Shown here: positions 14,906 to 23,690 of the stretch, piece by piece | How positions within the stretch are numbered: position 1 is the first letter of the stretch | How the letters are laid out: every line of letters starts with the position of its first letter | DNA from: Actinomycetes bacterium | GTDB lineage: Bacteria > Actinomycetota > Thermoleophilia > Solirubrobacterales > Solirubrobacteraceae | DNA length: 33,855 nucleotides | NCBI GenBank assembly: GCA_023404805.1 | Contig: JAEYAL010000287.1 | Coordinates: 1 to 33,855 of the forward strand | Reading direction: 5' to 3' | The notes under the pieces: generated by a model | What the model saw: the letters and a program-made list of their open reading frames with translations, nothing else | Databases searched by the model: none | What the model was told of the DNA's origin: nothing | Made by a program: the position numbers and the translations under genes

Positions 14906-14929
14906 AGGGACGCGGCCGGCGACGTCCCT
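14906..14929. promoter_or_regulatory. Inverted repeat, candidate TetR operator
   Basis: AGGGACG (14906-14912) and CGTCCCT (14923-14929) form a perfect 7-bp inverted repeat with a 10-nt spacer, in the 73-bp gap between the divergent TetR and PhlG-like genes. A second small repeat, GCGTC-GGC-GACGC, lies at 14931-14943. Spacing and position suit a TetR dimer. Confidence 0.55.
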
Positions 14930-14966
14930 TGCGTCGGCGACGCAGGTGTGGGACTGTCCTCTACAG

Positions 14967-15929
14967 ATGCAGAGTCCGTTGGAGAGAACGAACGCGCCGG
15001 CGTCCGCGGAGGGGCCGACCCGCCGACGGCTGCTCGTCGGGGGCGGCGGCATCGCAGCAGGTGCGGCGCTGCTCGCCAGCCCGGGCGCACGGACGGCTGC
15101 CGCGGCGAGCGCCAGCTGCGAACCGCGCTACCTCCGCTACCGCGCGGCCGACGAGGCCCGGCCGTACGCGAAGTACATGAAGCCGCACGTCGATCCGCCA
15201 CAGCCGCATGTGCCCGAGGCGATCGCCCGTGGGCCAGTGGCCCCGGCGCTGATCCCGGCGCGCAGCGCGCTAGCCGCCGACATGCACACGCCCGGCTACT
15301 CGGCCGTCGAGACGGGCTACGGCAAGCTCGCCAACGGAGAGATCTGGGTCGCCTGCCTCACGGACATGCCGCGGGTGTCCCCGGAGATGTGGGACTGGTG
15401 GTTCGGCTGGCACAGCAAGGAGAGCGCCCGCTACAAGCTCTGGCATCCCGATGCGCACGCCTATGCCGGCCTGCGTTACGACCGCGCCGACGCGGCTGGC
15501 CTGACCGACCAGCAGAAGTACCGCGGCAACACGTCGTACGTCGACGAGTCGATCGATGGGCACATGGACCAGCTCGCGATCGCGTTCACCGATCCGCGGC
15601 GGTTCGGCGTCGACCCAGCCCGGTTCGACGGGACGGCGGTCTGCGGCACGGTCGGCACCGCGCTGCTGCCGGTCAACGTCGGCATCCTCTGCCACCAGGT
15701 GCGCCGCACGGCGACGGGCTCGGAGATGCGCAGCCGCTTCTACCTGAACGTCGCCGGCACACGGTCGCTCGATGCCGCGGCGATCGCCTGCGCGGTGAAG
15801 CGCGGCATCTCGCTGCCTCGTTCGATCACGTTCGACCTGCGGTTCGGCGCGGCCCTGCTGCGCCACTGCGGCGAGGAGATGAACCACCTCGCTCAGTTCT
15901 TGCCCGAGCTCCATGCGGAGTTCAGCTAG
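14967..15929 (+). CDS. Tat-exported PhlG-like C-C hydrolase (DAPG/phloretin hydrolase family)
   Basis: Zinc hydrolase of the 2,4-diacetylphloroglucinol / phloretin hydrolase family, which cleaves a carbon-carbon bond next to an aromatic ring, releasing an acid. Recognisable segments are MWDWWFGWHSKESARYKLWH (141-160), DESIDGHMDQLAIAF (193-207), and an HxxxE motif at His300-Glu304 followed by MNHLAQFLPE. In PhlG the zinc ligands include an HxxxE pair and an earlier His and Glu; His160 and Glu194 are plausible equivalents. The N-terminus is a twin-arginine signal: TRRRLLV (18-24), a Gly/Ala hydrophobic stretch and ARTAAAA. Export is unusual for this family as I know it. ATG 14967 is chosen because it directly precedes the signal. 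It is controlled, by inference, by the divergent TetR. The natural substrate is unknown. Confidence 0.82.
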   Translation: MQSPLERTNAPASAEGPTRRRLLVGGGGIAAGAALLASPGARTAAAASASCEPRYLRYRAADEARPYAKYMKPHVDPPQPHVPEAIARGPVAPALIPARSALAADMHTPGYSAVETGYGKLANGEIWVACLTDMPRVSPEMWDWWFGWHSKESARYKLWHPDAHAYAGLRYDRADAAGLTDQQKYRGNTSYVDESIDGHMDQLAIAFTDPRRFGVDPARFDGTAVCGTVGTALLPVNVGILCHQVRRTATGSEMRSRFYLNVAGTRSLDAAAIACAVKRGISLPRSITFDLRFGAALLRHCGEEMNHLAQFLPELHAEFS

Positions 15930-15962
15930 GGCGCCTCGCGATACCTCGGGACAGGATCGCAA

Positions 15963-16014
15963 GGCCTGAGCCGGGCGCGTCATGCACTGACACGGGACGC
16001 GTCTGGCTCAGGCC
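15963..16014. terminator. Bidirectional terminator hairpin
   Basis: GGCCTGAGCC (15963-15972) and GGCTCAGGCC (16005-16014) pair perfectly. The stem extends inward to 19 bp with two mismatches (15963-15981 with 15996-16014) around a 14-nt loop. It lies in the 119-bp gap between the convergent PhlG-like and alpha/beta-hydrolase genes. Confidence 0.8.
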
Positions 16015-16048
16015 CCGGCGCGCCGGAAGCCGGTGCCCGTCCTCTGCG

Positions 16049-16978
16049 TCAGCTGTCGCCGAGGTGGCGGCCGAGGAACTCGAGCATGTCGCTGACGGCC
16101 GTCTCGAACGGCTCGCCGAGGTAGATGTCGAAGTGGCCGGTCTCGTACGTCTTGGTCTCGATCGCTGGGTTGTCGCTGCGGCGCAGGTGGCGGAGCGTCG
16201 TCTTCGTCGGCGCGACCGTGTCCGTGAGGCAGACGAGCGCCAGCGTCGGCACGGTGATCTTCGACAGCGACGTGCCCGGCCGGTAGGTGCCGATCTGCAG
16301 GCCGATACGGGCGGCGATGCCGGAGGCGTGTCCGGGAGCGGTGAGCGCTTCGAGGGCTCCGTAGCCGGGCTCGGCGTCGGGAGCGGTCATGAGGGCAGCC
16401 GACCCGCGCGGCCCGGCGGGAGCGACCAGCACCGGCGGGCGGCGCCGGGCGGCAGCGGCGAGATCGGCGGCTGCGGCCATGCCGACGCGGGCCGTCGACA
16501 TCGGGCCGAGCGTGCGCGACGACGCGAGGCCGTCGGTGAACGGGCACTGCGCGATGACGGCGGCGACGTTGGCGCCGTGAGCCGCCAGGTGGAGCACGTG
16601 GCCGCCGCCGAACGACGAGCCCCAGATCGCGACCTTCGTGCCGTCGGTCTCCGGCAGGTTGCGCGCATAGGCGATCGCAGAGCGGAAGTCCTCGTGCTGG
16701 CGGCTGATGCTGAGCACCTGGCGCGGAGTGCCGCCGCTGTCGCCGAAGGAGCGGTAGTCGAACGTCAGCGCGGCGTAGCCGGCGGCTCGGAAGCGCTCGG
16801 CGTAGTGCTGCAGGCCCATGTCGCGCGTGGCGCCGAGACCGTGCCCGAGCACGACGATCGGGAAGCCGTTGGCTGGGGCGGGCCCGTCGGGGACGTAGAG
16901 GTCTCCCGCGCATTCCGAGTGGCCCGCGGGGAACCGCACGGAGCGAATTGAGGTTGCCTCGCCGGGACTCGAGCTCAT
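16049..16978 (-). CDS. Alpha/beta hydrolase (309 aa)
   Basis: Serine hydrolase of the dienelactone-hydrolase / peptidase S9-S15-like group. The oxyanion loop is LGHGLGATRDM. The nucleophile elbow is GSSFGGGH with Ser122, the acid is probably the Asp of CLTDTVAP, and the base is the His of ETGHFDIY. No signal peptide is seen, so it is cytosolic. The frame is open to 17068, but ATG 16978 is preferred as the start of the conserved region; it has no ribosome site. It is divergent from a TetR gene across 317 bp containing an inverted repeat, and so is probably repressed by it. The substrate is unknown; esters, lactones or acylated aromatics are possible given the PhlG-like neighbour. Confidence 0.85.
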   Translation of the reverse strand: MSSSPGEATSIRSVRFPAGHSECAGDLYVPDGPAPANGFPIVVLGHGLGATRDMGLQHYAERFRAAGYAALTFDYRSFGDSGGTPRQVLSISRQHEDFRSAIAYARNLPETDGTKVAIWGSSFGGGHVLHLAAHGANVAAVIAQCPFTDGLASSRTLGPMSTARVGMAAAADLAAAARRRPPVLVAPAGPRGSAALMTAPDAEPGYGALEALTAPGHASGIAARIGLQIGTYRPGTSLSKITVPTLALVCLTDTVAPTKTTLRHLRRSDNPAIETKTYETGHFDIYLGEPFETAVSDMLEFLGRHLGDS

Positions 16979-17112
16979 CGGGCGATGGTACCGGGCGGTC
17001 CGCCCGCAGGCACTGTGATTTGCCGAACGGAGGTGTCTTGCCGCAGCAGTCGTGCCAATCTGAGGCATTCGTCAATAAGGCGCGCCGGATAATTCAGAAC
17101 TCGCAGTATCCG

Positions 17113-17135
17113 CCGTGGTACCTGCCGGTACACGG
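17113..17135. promoter_or_regulatory. Inverted repeat in the hydrolase/TetR gap, candidate operator
   Basis: CCGTGGTACC (17113-17122) and GGTACACGG (17127-17135) pair apart from one extra G in the left arm, across a 4-nt spacer. It is the main visible structure in the 317-bp gap 16979-17295, which holds no gene. A GATAAT at 17088-17093 could be a -10 box, but I see no matching -35. Confidence 0.5.
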
Positions 17136-17295
17136 TGAGGCCCGGCTCAGTTTCCCGCCGGGTTTCTGTGGGCGCGCTCACAGAGCCGCACCATTCCTTC
17201 TACCGCCCCTGTCCCCGGCGGGAATCCAACCGGCGTCTGGCCCTGTCCGACCAGCGCCTCCCGGAGGTCCCAATGTCCTACCTGTCCCCAGTCCG

Positions 17296-17940
17296 ATGCC
17301 TGCGATGACCCAAGACCGTCGCCGCGAGCGCACGGCGAACGCCATCGTCGCCGCGGCGTCCCGCCTCTTCTACGAGCAGGGCGTCGCCCGCACCACGACC
17401 GATGAGATCGCCGCGCTCGCTGGTGTCTCGGTCGGCTCGATCTACGCGCACTTCAGCGATAAGCAGACGCTGTTCGTGAGCATGGTCGACCGCGCGCTTG
17501 AGATCAACGAGCGCTACATCGTCAACCGCACGTGGTCGGTGTCGCCGCTGCAGCGGCTCCTCAACACCGGCGACGCGTACCTGCAGTTCGCGCTCGACGA
17601 GACCGAGGCGTTCTACCTCACGACGATGCGCGTGCGCGAGCCCACCGACAATCCCGCGATCCACGCGATGGAGAAGCGGATGGGCGAGCGCATCGCGCGG
17701 ATCGCCAAGCAGATCGGATCCGATGCGGCGGCGGCGATCGAGGCCCGAGAGATCGAGCCGGTGCCGATCGAGAAACTGCTGATGTACCTCTGGGGGTCGT
17801 GGGCGGGCGTCATCTCGCTCCACCTCCGGATCGACGAGTTTCAGGCCGAGCATTTCGACGTCAGCGAGTCTCTCCACCTCGCCGAGTCGATTCTCGCCCG
17901 CGGCCTCGGCGGCTCGCTGCCGACGCCCCGGGCTGCCTGA
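17296..17940 (+). CDS. TetR-family regulator (214 aa)
   Basis: Helix-turn-helix repressor. The N-terminal domain reads RRRERTANAIVAAASRLFYE, then RTTTDEIAALAGVSVGSIYA and HFSDKQTLFVSMVDRALEI, a textbook TetR pattern. The ligand domain is helical with several conserved-looking aromatic residues (AFYLTTMRVREPTDNPAIH, then LWGSWAGVISLHLRIDEF). The frame is open from 16948, but the preceding stretch is intergenic; ATG 17296 or 17305 are equally good and neither has a ribosome site. It is divergent from the alpha/beta hydrolase, its likely target. Two hairpins follow the stop. Confidence 0.88.
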   Translation: MPAMTQDRRRERTANAIVAAASRLFYEQGVARTTTDEIAALAGVSVGSIYAHFSDKQTLFVSMVDRALEINERYIVNRTWSVSPLQRLLNTGDAYLQFALDETEAFYLTTMRVREPTDNPAIHAMEKRMGERIARIAKQIGSDAAAAIEAREIEPVPIEKLLMYLWGSWAGVISLHLRIDEFQAEHFDVSESLHLAESILARGLGGSLPTPRAA

Positions 17941-17950
17941 AGGCGCCCAA

Positions 17951-17979
17951 GCGCCGGAACGCCGGAAGGCGTCCGGCGC
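17951..17979 (+). terminator. Hairpin terminator after the TetR gene
   Basis: GCGCCGGAACGCC (17951-17963) pairs with GGCGTCCGGCGC (17968-17979), with one bulged A, around a GGAA loop. It begins 10 bp after the TetR stop. Confidence 0.65.
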
Positions 17980-18043
17980 GTGCGCCGCCGCTCTCGCGGG
18001 ACCCGAGCGCGGCGGAACAGGGTGCCACGCCGCCCGAGACAGG

Positions 18044-18088
18044 CCCTGGATGGTCGACGCCCGCTTCGCGGCCGCCGACCATCCAGGG
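18044..18088. terminator. Long bidirectional terminator hairpin
   Basis: CCCTGGATGGTCG (18044-18056) and CGACCATCCAGGG (18076-18088) form a perfect 13-bp stem. The 19-nt loop contains a further CCGC-TTC-GCGG stem. It sits between the convergent TetR gene and the propeller-like gene, about 95 bp from the latter's stop. Confidence 0.8.
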
Positions 18089-18183
18089 CTGCGGCAAACC
18101 GGCGGGCCTCGGTCGGGGACCGGTCGGCTGGCAGGTACAGGTTGTACGCGCTACGCGACCGCCTGGCTGGCGCCGCGGGGGGC

Positions 18184-19776
18184 TCAGCGGGGCGCGATGC
18201 GCAGCAGGCCGCTGAAGGTGCCCTGCCAGAGGACGCGACGGGCGCCGACGTTGCCCGCGAGCTGCATGGTGTCGTAGAGCGAAGTCGCCGCCAGGGGGCG
18301 CGACGCGCGCGTCGCGCCCGTCTCGAAGTCGAGCGCGGTGAGGGCGTAGGTGTCGAACAGCCCGGCGCGGTTGTCGCCGAACGGGCTGTGGCGCCCGACG
18401 GTGTAGATCAGCCCGTCGGCCAGCGAGAGCTTTGGGACGGCCGCCGAGCGGACGGGGCTCGTCCAGCGGGTCGTGCAGCGGCTGCCACCGCTACCGGCGG
18501 TGCTGTGGCCCCGGACGGGCCGGCCGCTGCCACCGCTACCGGCGGTGCTGTCGCTCCGGATCGGCCGGCCGCCGCCGCCGTCGCCCGTGACGTCGATGCG
18601 CGTGACGCCGCCGCGGAACGGCGCGGCTGACGGCACGCTGCGGCCTGCACCAGCCGGGACCGCGGGGTAGGGATAGCCGTAGGTGCTCGCGACGACGACG
18701 CTGTCGCCGATCCCGATCGGTGAGTTCTCGCTGCCGCTCGTCGCCGCCGTCAGGACCGGCTCGGCGCAGACCTGTCGCGCGCTCGAGGTTTCGAACACGA
18801 GCAGCCGCTCGCGCGGGGCGGCGTTGTCGACGATCGCGAGGTACTCGTCGCCGAGCTGCAGGCCGAAGAACGTCGGCGTGGACCCCGTCCCCTGGCTGAG
18901 TTTGCCCGGCTTGCGCGCCGCGCCGCGGTCGTAGGCGGCGCGCCAGACGACGCGCGGCGCACCGCTGGCATCGGCGCGCAGCAGGTAGAGCGCGTGGTCG
19001 GTGGCGACCGCGGTTCCCGCAGGCGCTGTGGCGATCGAGTTGGCGACGCGCTCACCGGCTCCGAGCGCGATGGTCTGCACGGCTCCGTCGCGCCCAGCGA
19101 ACCCCGCGACGCCGCCCTCGGTCGCAAACCACACCCGGCCGTCCCAGTCCGGCGCGAGACCGACCACGCCGCCGCAGTCGACTGCGCCGTGGGTCCCGCC
19201 TGGTCTGTTGCCCGTGCCGCCCGGAGAGCCGGCGCCGCTAGCCAGGCCCGCACCGCACGCCGCCGCCAGCGCGGGCCGCAGCGGCGTGCGCTCAACGACC
19301 CGCAGCACCCAGCGGCCACCGCTCCGCTGCGCATGCGCGATCCGCAGCAGCGCCCCGTTGCCATCGACGGCGACCACGCGGTCCTGCTCATCCAAGTACG
19401 GGTAGACGCCAGCGAACAAGTTCTGGCCGGCCGTGAGCCGCAGCGACGCGCGCCGGCCGCCAGTGGCGGGGTCGAGCAGGAAGACCGTCGGGCGCCGGTC
19501 GACGACCTGGGTGCAGACGGCGAGCGGCAGACCGTCGCTGCCGATCAGGACCGTTGGACAGGGCCCGCCTAGCGCCAGCGCACGGGTCCGCACCGCGCCT
19601 GTCCCGGGACCCGGCAAGGGCGTCGTGTCTGACGCCGCGCTGTCGCCATGCATCGCTGCGGCTCCGCCCGCGGCCGTCCACGGGTTGATCGGGACGGGGG
19701 CCGCGTCAGCGGCCGGCGGGCACACCGCGCCGAGCGCGAGCGCCAGCCCAAGCAGGATCCGTCCACGCCGCAGCAT
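18184..19776 (-). CDS. Secreted beta-propeller-like protein (530 aa)
   Basis: Function unknown. A signal peptide is clear: MLRRGRILLGLALALGAVCP, then PAADAAP. The mature protein shows repeated strand patterns of a quinoprotein/WD-like propeller, for example TVFLLDPATGGRRASLRL, RVVAVDGNGALLRIA, GLAPDWDGRVWFATEGGVAG and DHALYLLRADASG. The opening NPWTAAGGAAAMHGDSAASD resembles an Asn-rich NIHxDxxxTD start I recall from other secreted actinobacterial propellers, but without its usual residues. No catalytic motif is visible. Residues around 400-435 contain a 15-residue tandem repeat rich in Gly and Ser (GRPIRSDSTAGSGGS and GRPVRGHSTAGSGGS), which looks like an insertion. It is monocistronic, 105 bp after livF on the same strand, behind a small hairpin. 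Confidence 0.72.
   Translation of the reverse strand: MLRRGRILLGLALALGAVCPPAADAAPVPINPWTAAGGAAAMHGDSAASDTTPLPGPGTGAVRTRALALGGPCPTVLIGSDGLPLAVCTQVVDRRPTVFLLDPATGGRRASLRLTAGQNLFAGVYPYLDEQDRVVAVDGNGALLRIAHAQRSGGRWVLRVVERTPLRPALAAACGAGLASGAGSPGGTGNRPGGTHGAVDCGGVVGLAPDWDGRVWFATEGGVAGFAGRDGAVQTIALGAGERVANSIATAPAGTAVATDHALYLLRADASGAPRVVWRAAYDRGAARKPGKLSQGTGSTPTFFGLQLGDEYLAIVDNAAPRERLLVFETSSARQVCAEPVLTAATSGSENSPIGIGDSVVVASTYGYPYPAVPAGAGRSVPSAAPFRGGVTRIDVTGDGGGGRPIRSDSTAGSGGSGRPVRGHSTAGSGGSRCTTRWTSPVRSAAVPKLSLADGLIYTVGRHSPFGDNRAGLFDTYALTALDFETGATRASRPLAATSLYDTMQLAGNVGARRVLWQGTFSGLLRIAPR
18481..18570. repeat. Two tandem 45-bp copies inside the propeller gene
   Basis: Copies at 18481-18525 and 18526-18570 are nearly identical and in frame (15 codons each). 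Both begin GCTGCCACCGCTACCGGCGG and end CCGGCC. A partial third copy may start at 18571. Such an array can expand or contract. Confidence 0.9.
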
Positions 19777-19816
19777 CCGACCAGGAAGAAGAGCACGCGT
19801 CGGCGGTCGCCCGCAA

Positions 19817-19838
19817 GCGCCCTGGCCCGGACGGGCGC
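19817..19838 (-). terminator. Hairpin after livF
   Basis: GCGCCC (19817-19822) and GGGCGC (19833-19838) pair across a 10-nt loop in the 105-bp gap between livF and the propeller gene on the same strand. It probably ends the liv transcript. The stem is short. Confidence 0.45.
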
Positions 19839-19881
19839 AGTTCCGATCGGCAGCCCGGCACGCAGACGGCCAGCCGCAGAC

Positions 19882-20613
19882 TCAGACGGCGCTGCCGCCG
19901 AGGTACGCGTCTTGGATCGACGCGTCGTCGGCCAGCTCCTGGCCGGTTCCCGACTTGGTGATCTCGCCGGTGTCGAGCACGTGCGCGGTGTCGGCGCGTT
20001 TGAGGGCCTGGGCGGCGTTCTGCTCGACCAGCAGCACGGTGGTGCCCTGCTGGTTGATCTCGGTGATGATCGTGAAGATCTGCTGGATCAGCTTCGGCGC
20101 GAGGCCCATCGACGGCTCGTCGAGCAGCAGCAAGCGCGGCCGGGCCATCAGCGCGCGGCCGATCGCGAGCATCTGCTGCTCGCCGCCCGACATCGTCCCC
20201 GCGATCTGGTCGATGCGCTCCTCGAGGCGGGGGAACAGCGCGAGGGCGCGGTCGAGGTCTTCCTTGTAGGCGGGCGTCTTGCGATCGGTGCGCACGTAGG
20301 CGCCCATATCGAGGTTCTCGCGCACCGACATGCCCGGAAAAATCCCGCGGCCCTCAGGCGACTGCGAGATGCCGAGCTTCACCCGCTCGTACGGCGGCAG
20401 CGAGGTGATGTCCTGGCCATCGAACTTGATCGACCCGGCCCGCACTTTCAGCAGGCCCGAGATCGTCTTGAGCGTCGTCGACTTGCCGGCGCCGTTGGCC
20501 CCGATCAGCGTCGCGATCGTGCCCTCTTCGACGTTGAAGGAGATATCGCGGATCGCCTCGATGTGGCCGTAGTTGACCGAGAGGCTCTCGATCTCAAGCA
20601 GCGTCATCTTCAT
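19882..20613 (-). CDS. livF: Branched-chain amino acid ABC transporter ATPase LivF
   Basis: One of two ATPases that drive uptake of leucine, isoleucine, valine or related compounds. The Walker A is GANGAGKST, the Q-loop region is GISQSPEGRGIF, the signature is MSGGEQQMLAIGRAL, the Walker B is LLLLDEPSMG and the switch is VLLVEQNA. The EGRxIF sequence after the Q-loop is typical of LivF. At 243 residues it is of normal length. It is the last gene of livKHMGF; its ATG at 20613 (or ATG 20607) overlaps livG by 20 or 14 bp. The compounds carried by Liv-type systems vary (amino acids, amides, urea), so the substrate is not certain. Confidence 0.95.
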   Translation of the reverse strand: MKMTLLEIESLSVNYGHIEAIRDISFNVEEGTIATLIGANGAGKSTTLKTISGLLKVRAGSIKFDGQDITSLPPYERVKLGISQSPEGRGIFPGMSVRENLDMGAYVRTDRKTPAYKEDLDRALALFPRLEERIDQIAGTMSGGEQQMLAIGRALMARPRLLLLDEPSMGLAPKLIQQIFTIITEINQQGTTVLLVEQNAAQALKRADTAHVLDTGEITKSGTGQELADDASIQDAYLGGSAV

Positions 20614-21419
20614 CGACCCCCAGGTAGGCGGCGATCACGGCGGGGTTCTCGCGGATCTCGGCAGGCTTGCCCTCGGCGATCTTGCGGCCGAACTCCAGCA
20701 CGACGATCCGGTCGGTCACGCCCATCACCAGGCGCATGTCATGCTCGATCAGCAGGACCGTATAGCCGGTATCGCGGACCTTCTTGATGAGCTCCATGAG
20801 CTTCTGCTTCTCGGCCGGGTTGAATCCAGCGGCAGGCTCGTCGAGGCACAGCAGCTTCGGGTTCGTCGCGAGGGCGCGGGCGATCTCCAGGCGGCGCTGG
20901 TCGCCGTACGACAGGTTCGCAGCGAGCTCGTCGGCCTTGCCGCGGATCCCAACCAGCTCGAGCAGCTCATACGCGCGCTCTTCGGCGGCGCGCTGCTCCG
21001 AGCGCTGCCGCGGCGTGCGGAACAGCGCGCGCAGCACGCCGACCGACGAGTGCGTGTCCGCGCCGACGAGCACGTTCTCCAGCGCCGTCATCGAGCGGAA
21101 CAGCCGGATGTTCTGGAATGTGCGCGCGATACCCAGGCGCGTGATCTGAAAGCGCTTGAGCCCGGCGAGCGATGTGCCGGTGAACCGCGCCTCGCCGCTC
21201 GTCGGCTTGTAGACGCCCGTCATCACGTTGAAGCAGGTCGTCTTGCCCGCGCCGTTGGGTCCGATCAAGCCGAGGATCTCGCCCTCGCGGATGTCGAACG
21301 TGACCCCGTCGAGCGCCGTGACGCCGCCGAACTTGAGCGTGACGTTGTCGACCTCGAGGATCGGCGCGCCGAGCACCGGCGCCACAGGCTCTGCAGGCGG
21401 AGTCGGGTCCTTGGTGAGG

Positions 21420-21427
<8 letters not shown>
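20594..21427 (-). CDS. livG: Branched-chain amino acid ABC transporter ATPase LivG
   Basis: Second ATPase of the transporter. The Walker A is GPNGAGKTT, the Q-loop region is IARTFQNIRLF (typical of LivG), the signature is NLSYGDQRRLEIARAL, the Walker B is LLCLDEPAAG and the switch is VLLIEHDM. The C-terminus has the LivG-type IRENPAVIAAYLG. The 277 residues include a 20-residue Pro-rich N-terminal extension (DPTPPAEPVAPVLG). ATG 21427 overlaps the livM stop by 8 bp, with AAGG just upstream. Confidence 0.95.
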
Positions 21428-22603
<1,176 letters not shown>

Positions 22604-22607
<4 letters not shown>

Positions 22608-23593
22608 GCGCGGGCCTTTCCGAGGGACTCGCCGAGGAGGCCGGTCGGGCGGAAGAGCAGGATCACCACGAGCAGGACGAACGCGACGACGTCCTTCCAC
22701 TCGGTGCCGATCAGCGCTGAGCCCCAGTTCTCGGCGACGCCGAGCACGAGGCCGCCGACGAGCGCGCCGCGCAGGTTGCCGATGCCGCCCAGCACGGCGG
22801 CGGTGAACGCCTTGACGCCCAGGATGAAGCCCGCGTCGAACCGGGTCGTGCCGATCCGGATCATGTAGAGCGTCGCCGCGGCACCGGCCATCAGGCCGCC
22901 GAGCAGGAACGTGATTTGGTAGATCCGCTTGGAGTCGACGCCCATCAGCGCAGCCGAGTCCGGGTCCTGCGCCACGGCGCGCATGCCGCGCCCGATGCGC
23001 GAGCGCCGCACGAAGCGGTCGAGGGCGAACATCATCAGGATCGCCGACAGGATCACGAGCAGGTCGACGGTCGTGACGGAGTAATCGCCGATCTTGAAGA
23101 CGGGCTCCGGCGTGATCGACACCGGGAGCGAGCGGTTGTCGCGGGCGCCGGAGACGTACTTGCCGAGGGTGTCCTCGAGGCCGACGAAGCCAGCGATGCG
23201 GTCGCGCAGGCCCATGATCTCGGCGAGCGCGAACGACGCGCCGATGGCGGAGATCAGGGCGACAAGCTTGGGAGCGCCCCGCTTGAGGAGCGGCCGGTAG
23301 GCCACGCGCTCGATCAGCAGGGCGATGCCGGCCGACATGGCCATCGCAGCCATGAGCGCGACGATGAGCAGCGCGATCAGCGCGCCAGTGCTCGTGTCGG
23401 GGCCAGCACCGAAGAGGTAGAAGGTCCACACCACCGCAAAGGTCCCGTACATGAAGACCTCGGAGTGGGCGAAGTTGATGAGCTGCAGGACGCCGTACAC
23501 CATCGTGTAGCCGAGGGCGACGAGTGCGTAGATCGATCCCAGCGCGAGGCCGGTGATCGTCAGCTCGAAGAAGTGGTCGAAGAGGAACTGCAA
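22604..23593 (-). CDS. livH: Branched-chain amino acid ABC transporter permease LivH
   Basis: Second permease, partner of LivM. The typical N-terminus is TGLALGSIYALVALGYTMVY, then GVLQLINFAHSEVFMYGTF. The coupling loop is RSRIGRGMRAVAQDPDSAALMG. The C-terminus has VKAFTAAVLGGIGNLRGALV and LFRPTGLLGE, both characteristic. At 329 residues it is slightly longer than many LivH, with an extracytoplasmic stretch around residues 125-165. The start codon is TTG at 23593 without an obvious ribosome site; the conserved N-terminus leaves no better choice. It follows livK by 97 bp, across a strong hairpin. Confidence 0.94.
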
Positions 23594-23618
23594 GTGGCGT
23601 GCCCGGGGGCGGGGCCGG

Positions 23619-23655
23619 CCGCGGCCGGGAGCCCGTCAAAGACTCCCGGCCGCGG
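23619..23655 (-). terminator. Strong hairpin between livK and livH
   Basis: CCGCGGCCGGGAG (23619-23631) and CTCCCGGCCGCGG (23643-23655) form a perfect 13-bp stem with an 11-nt loop. Such hairpins often follow binding-protein genes, where they stabilise the upstream mRNA or end most transcripts, so that the binding protein is made in excess over the membrane parts. Confidence 0.8.
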
Positions 23656-23690
23656 CAACATGCCGGGTGGTCCGCGCTGGGCGCTGACCG

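Noticed and set aside
14516..16951. An 811-codon plus-strand frame across the TetR, PhlG-like and hydrolase genes
   Set aside because: It overlaps three well-supported genes in other frames and its translation is low complexity.
17113..17135. Treating the GTACC-N4-GGTAC repeat near the second TetR gene as the same operator as the P450 sites
   Set aside because: The half-sites are in the opposite order (GTACC...GGTAC against GGTAC...GTACC), so a shared regulator is not supported.
22608..23639. Upstream extension of the livM frame giving a 739-residue protein
   Set aside because: It lies wholly inside livH in another frame, and ATG 22607 has a good ribosome site and a 4-bp overlap with livH.
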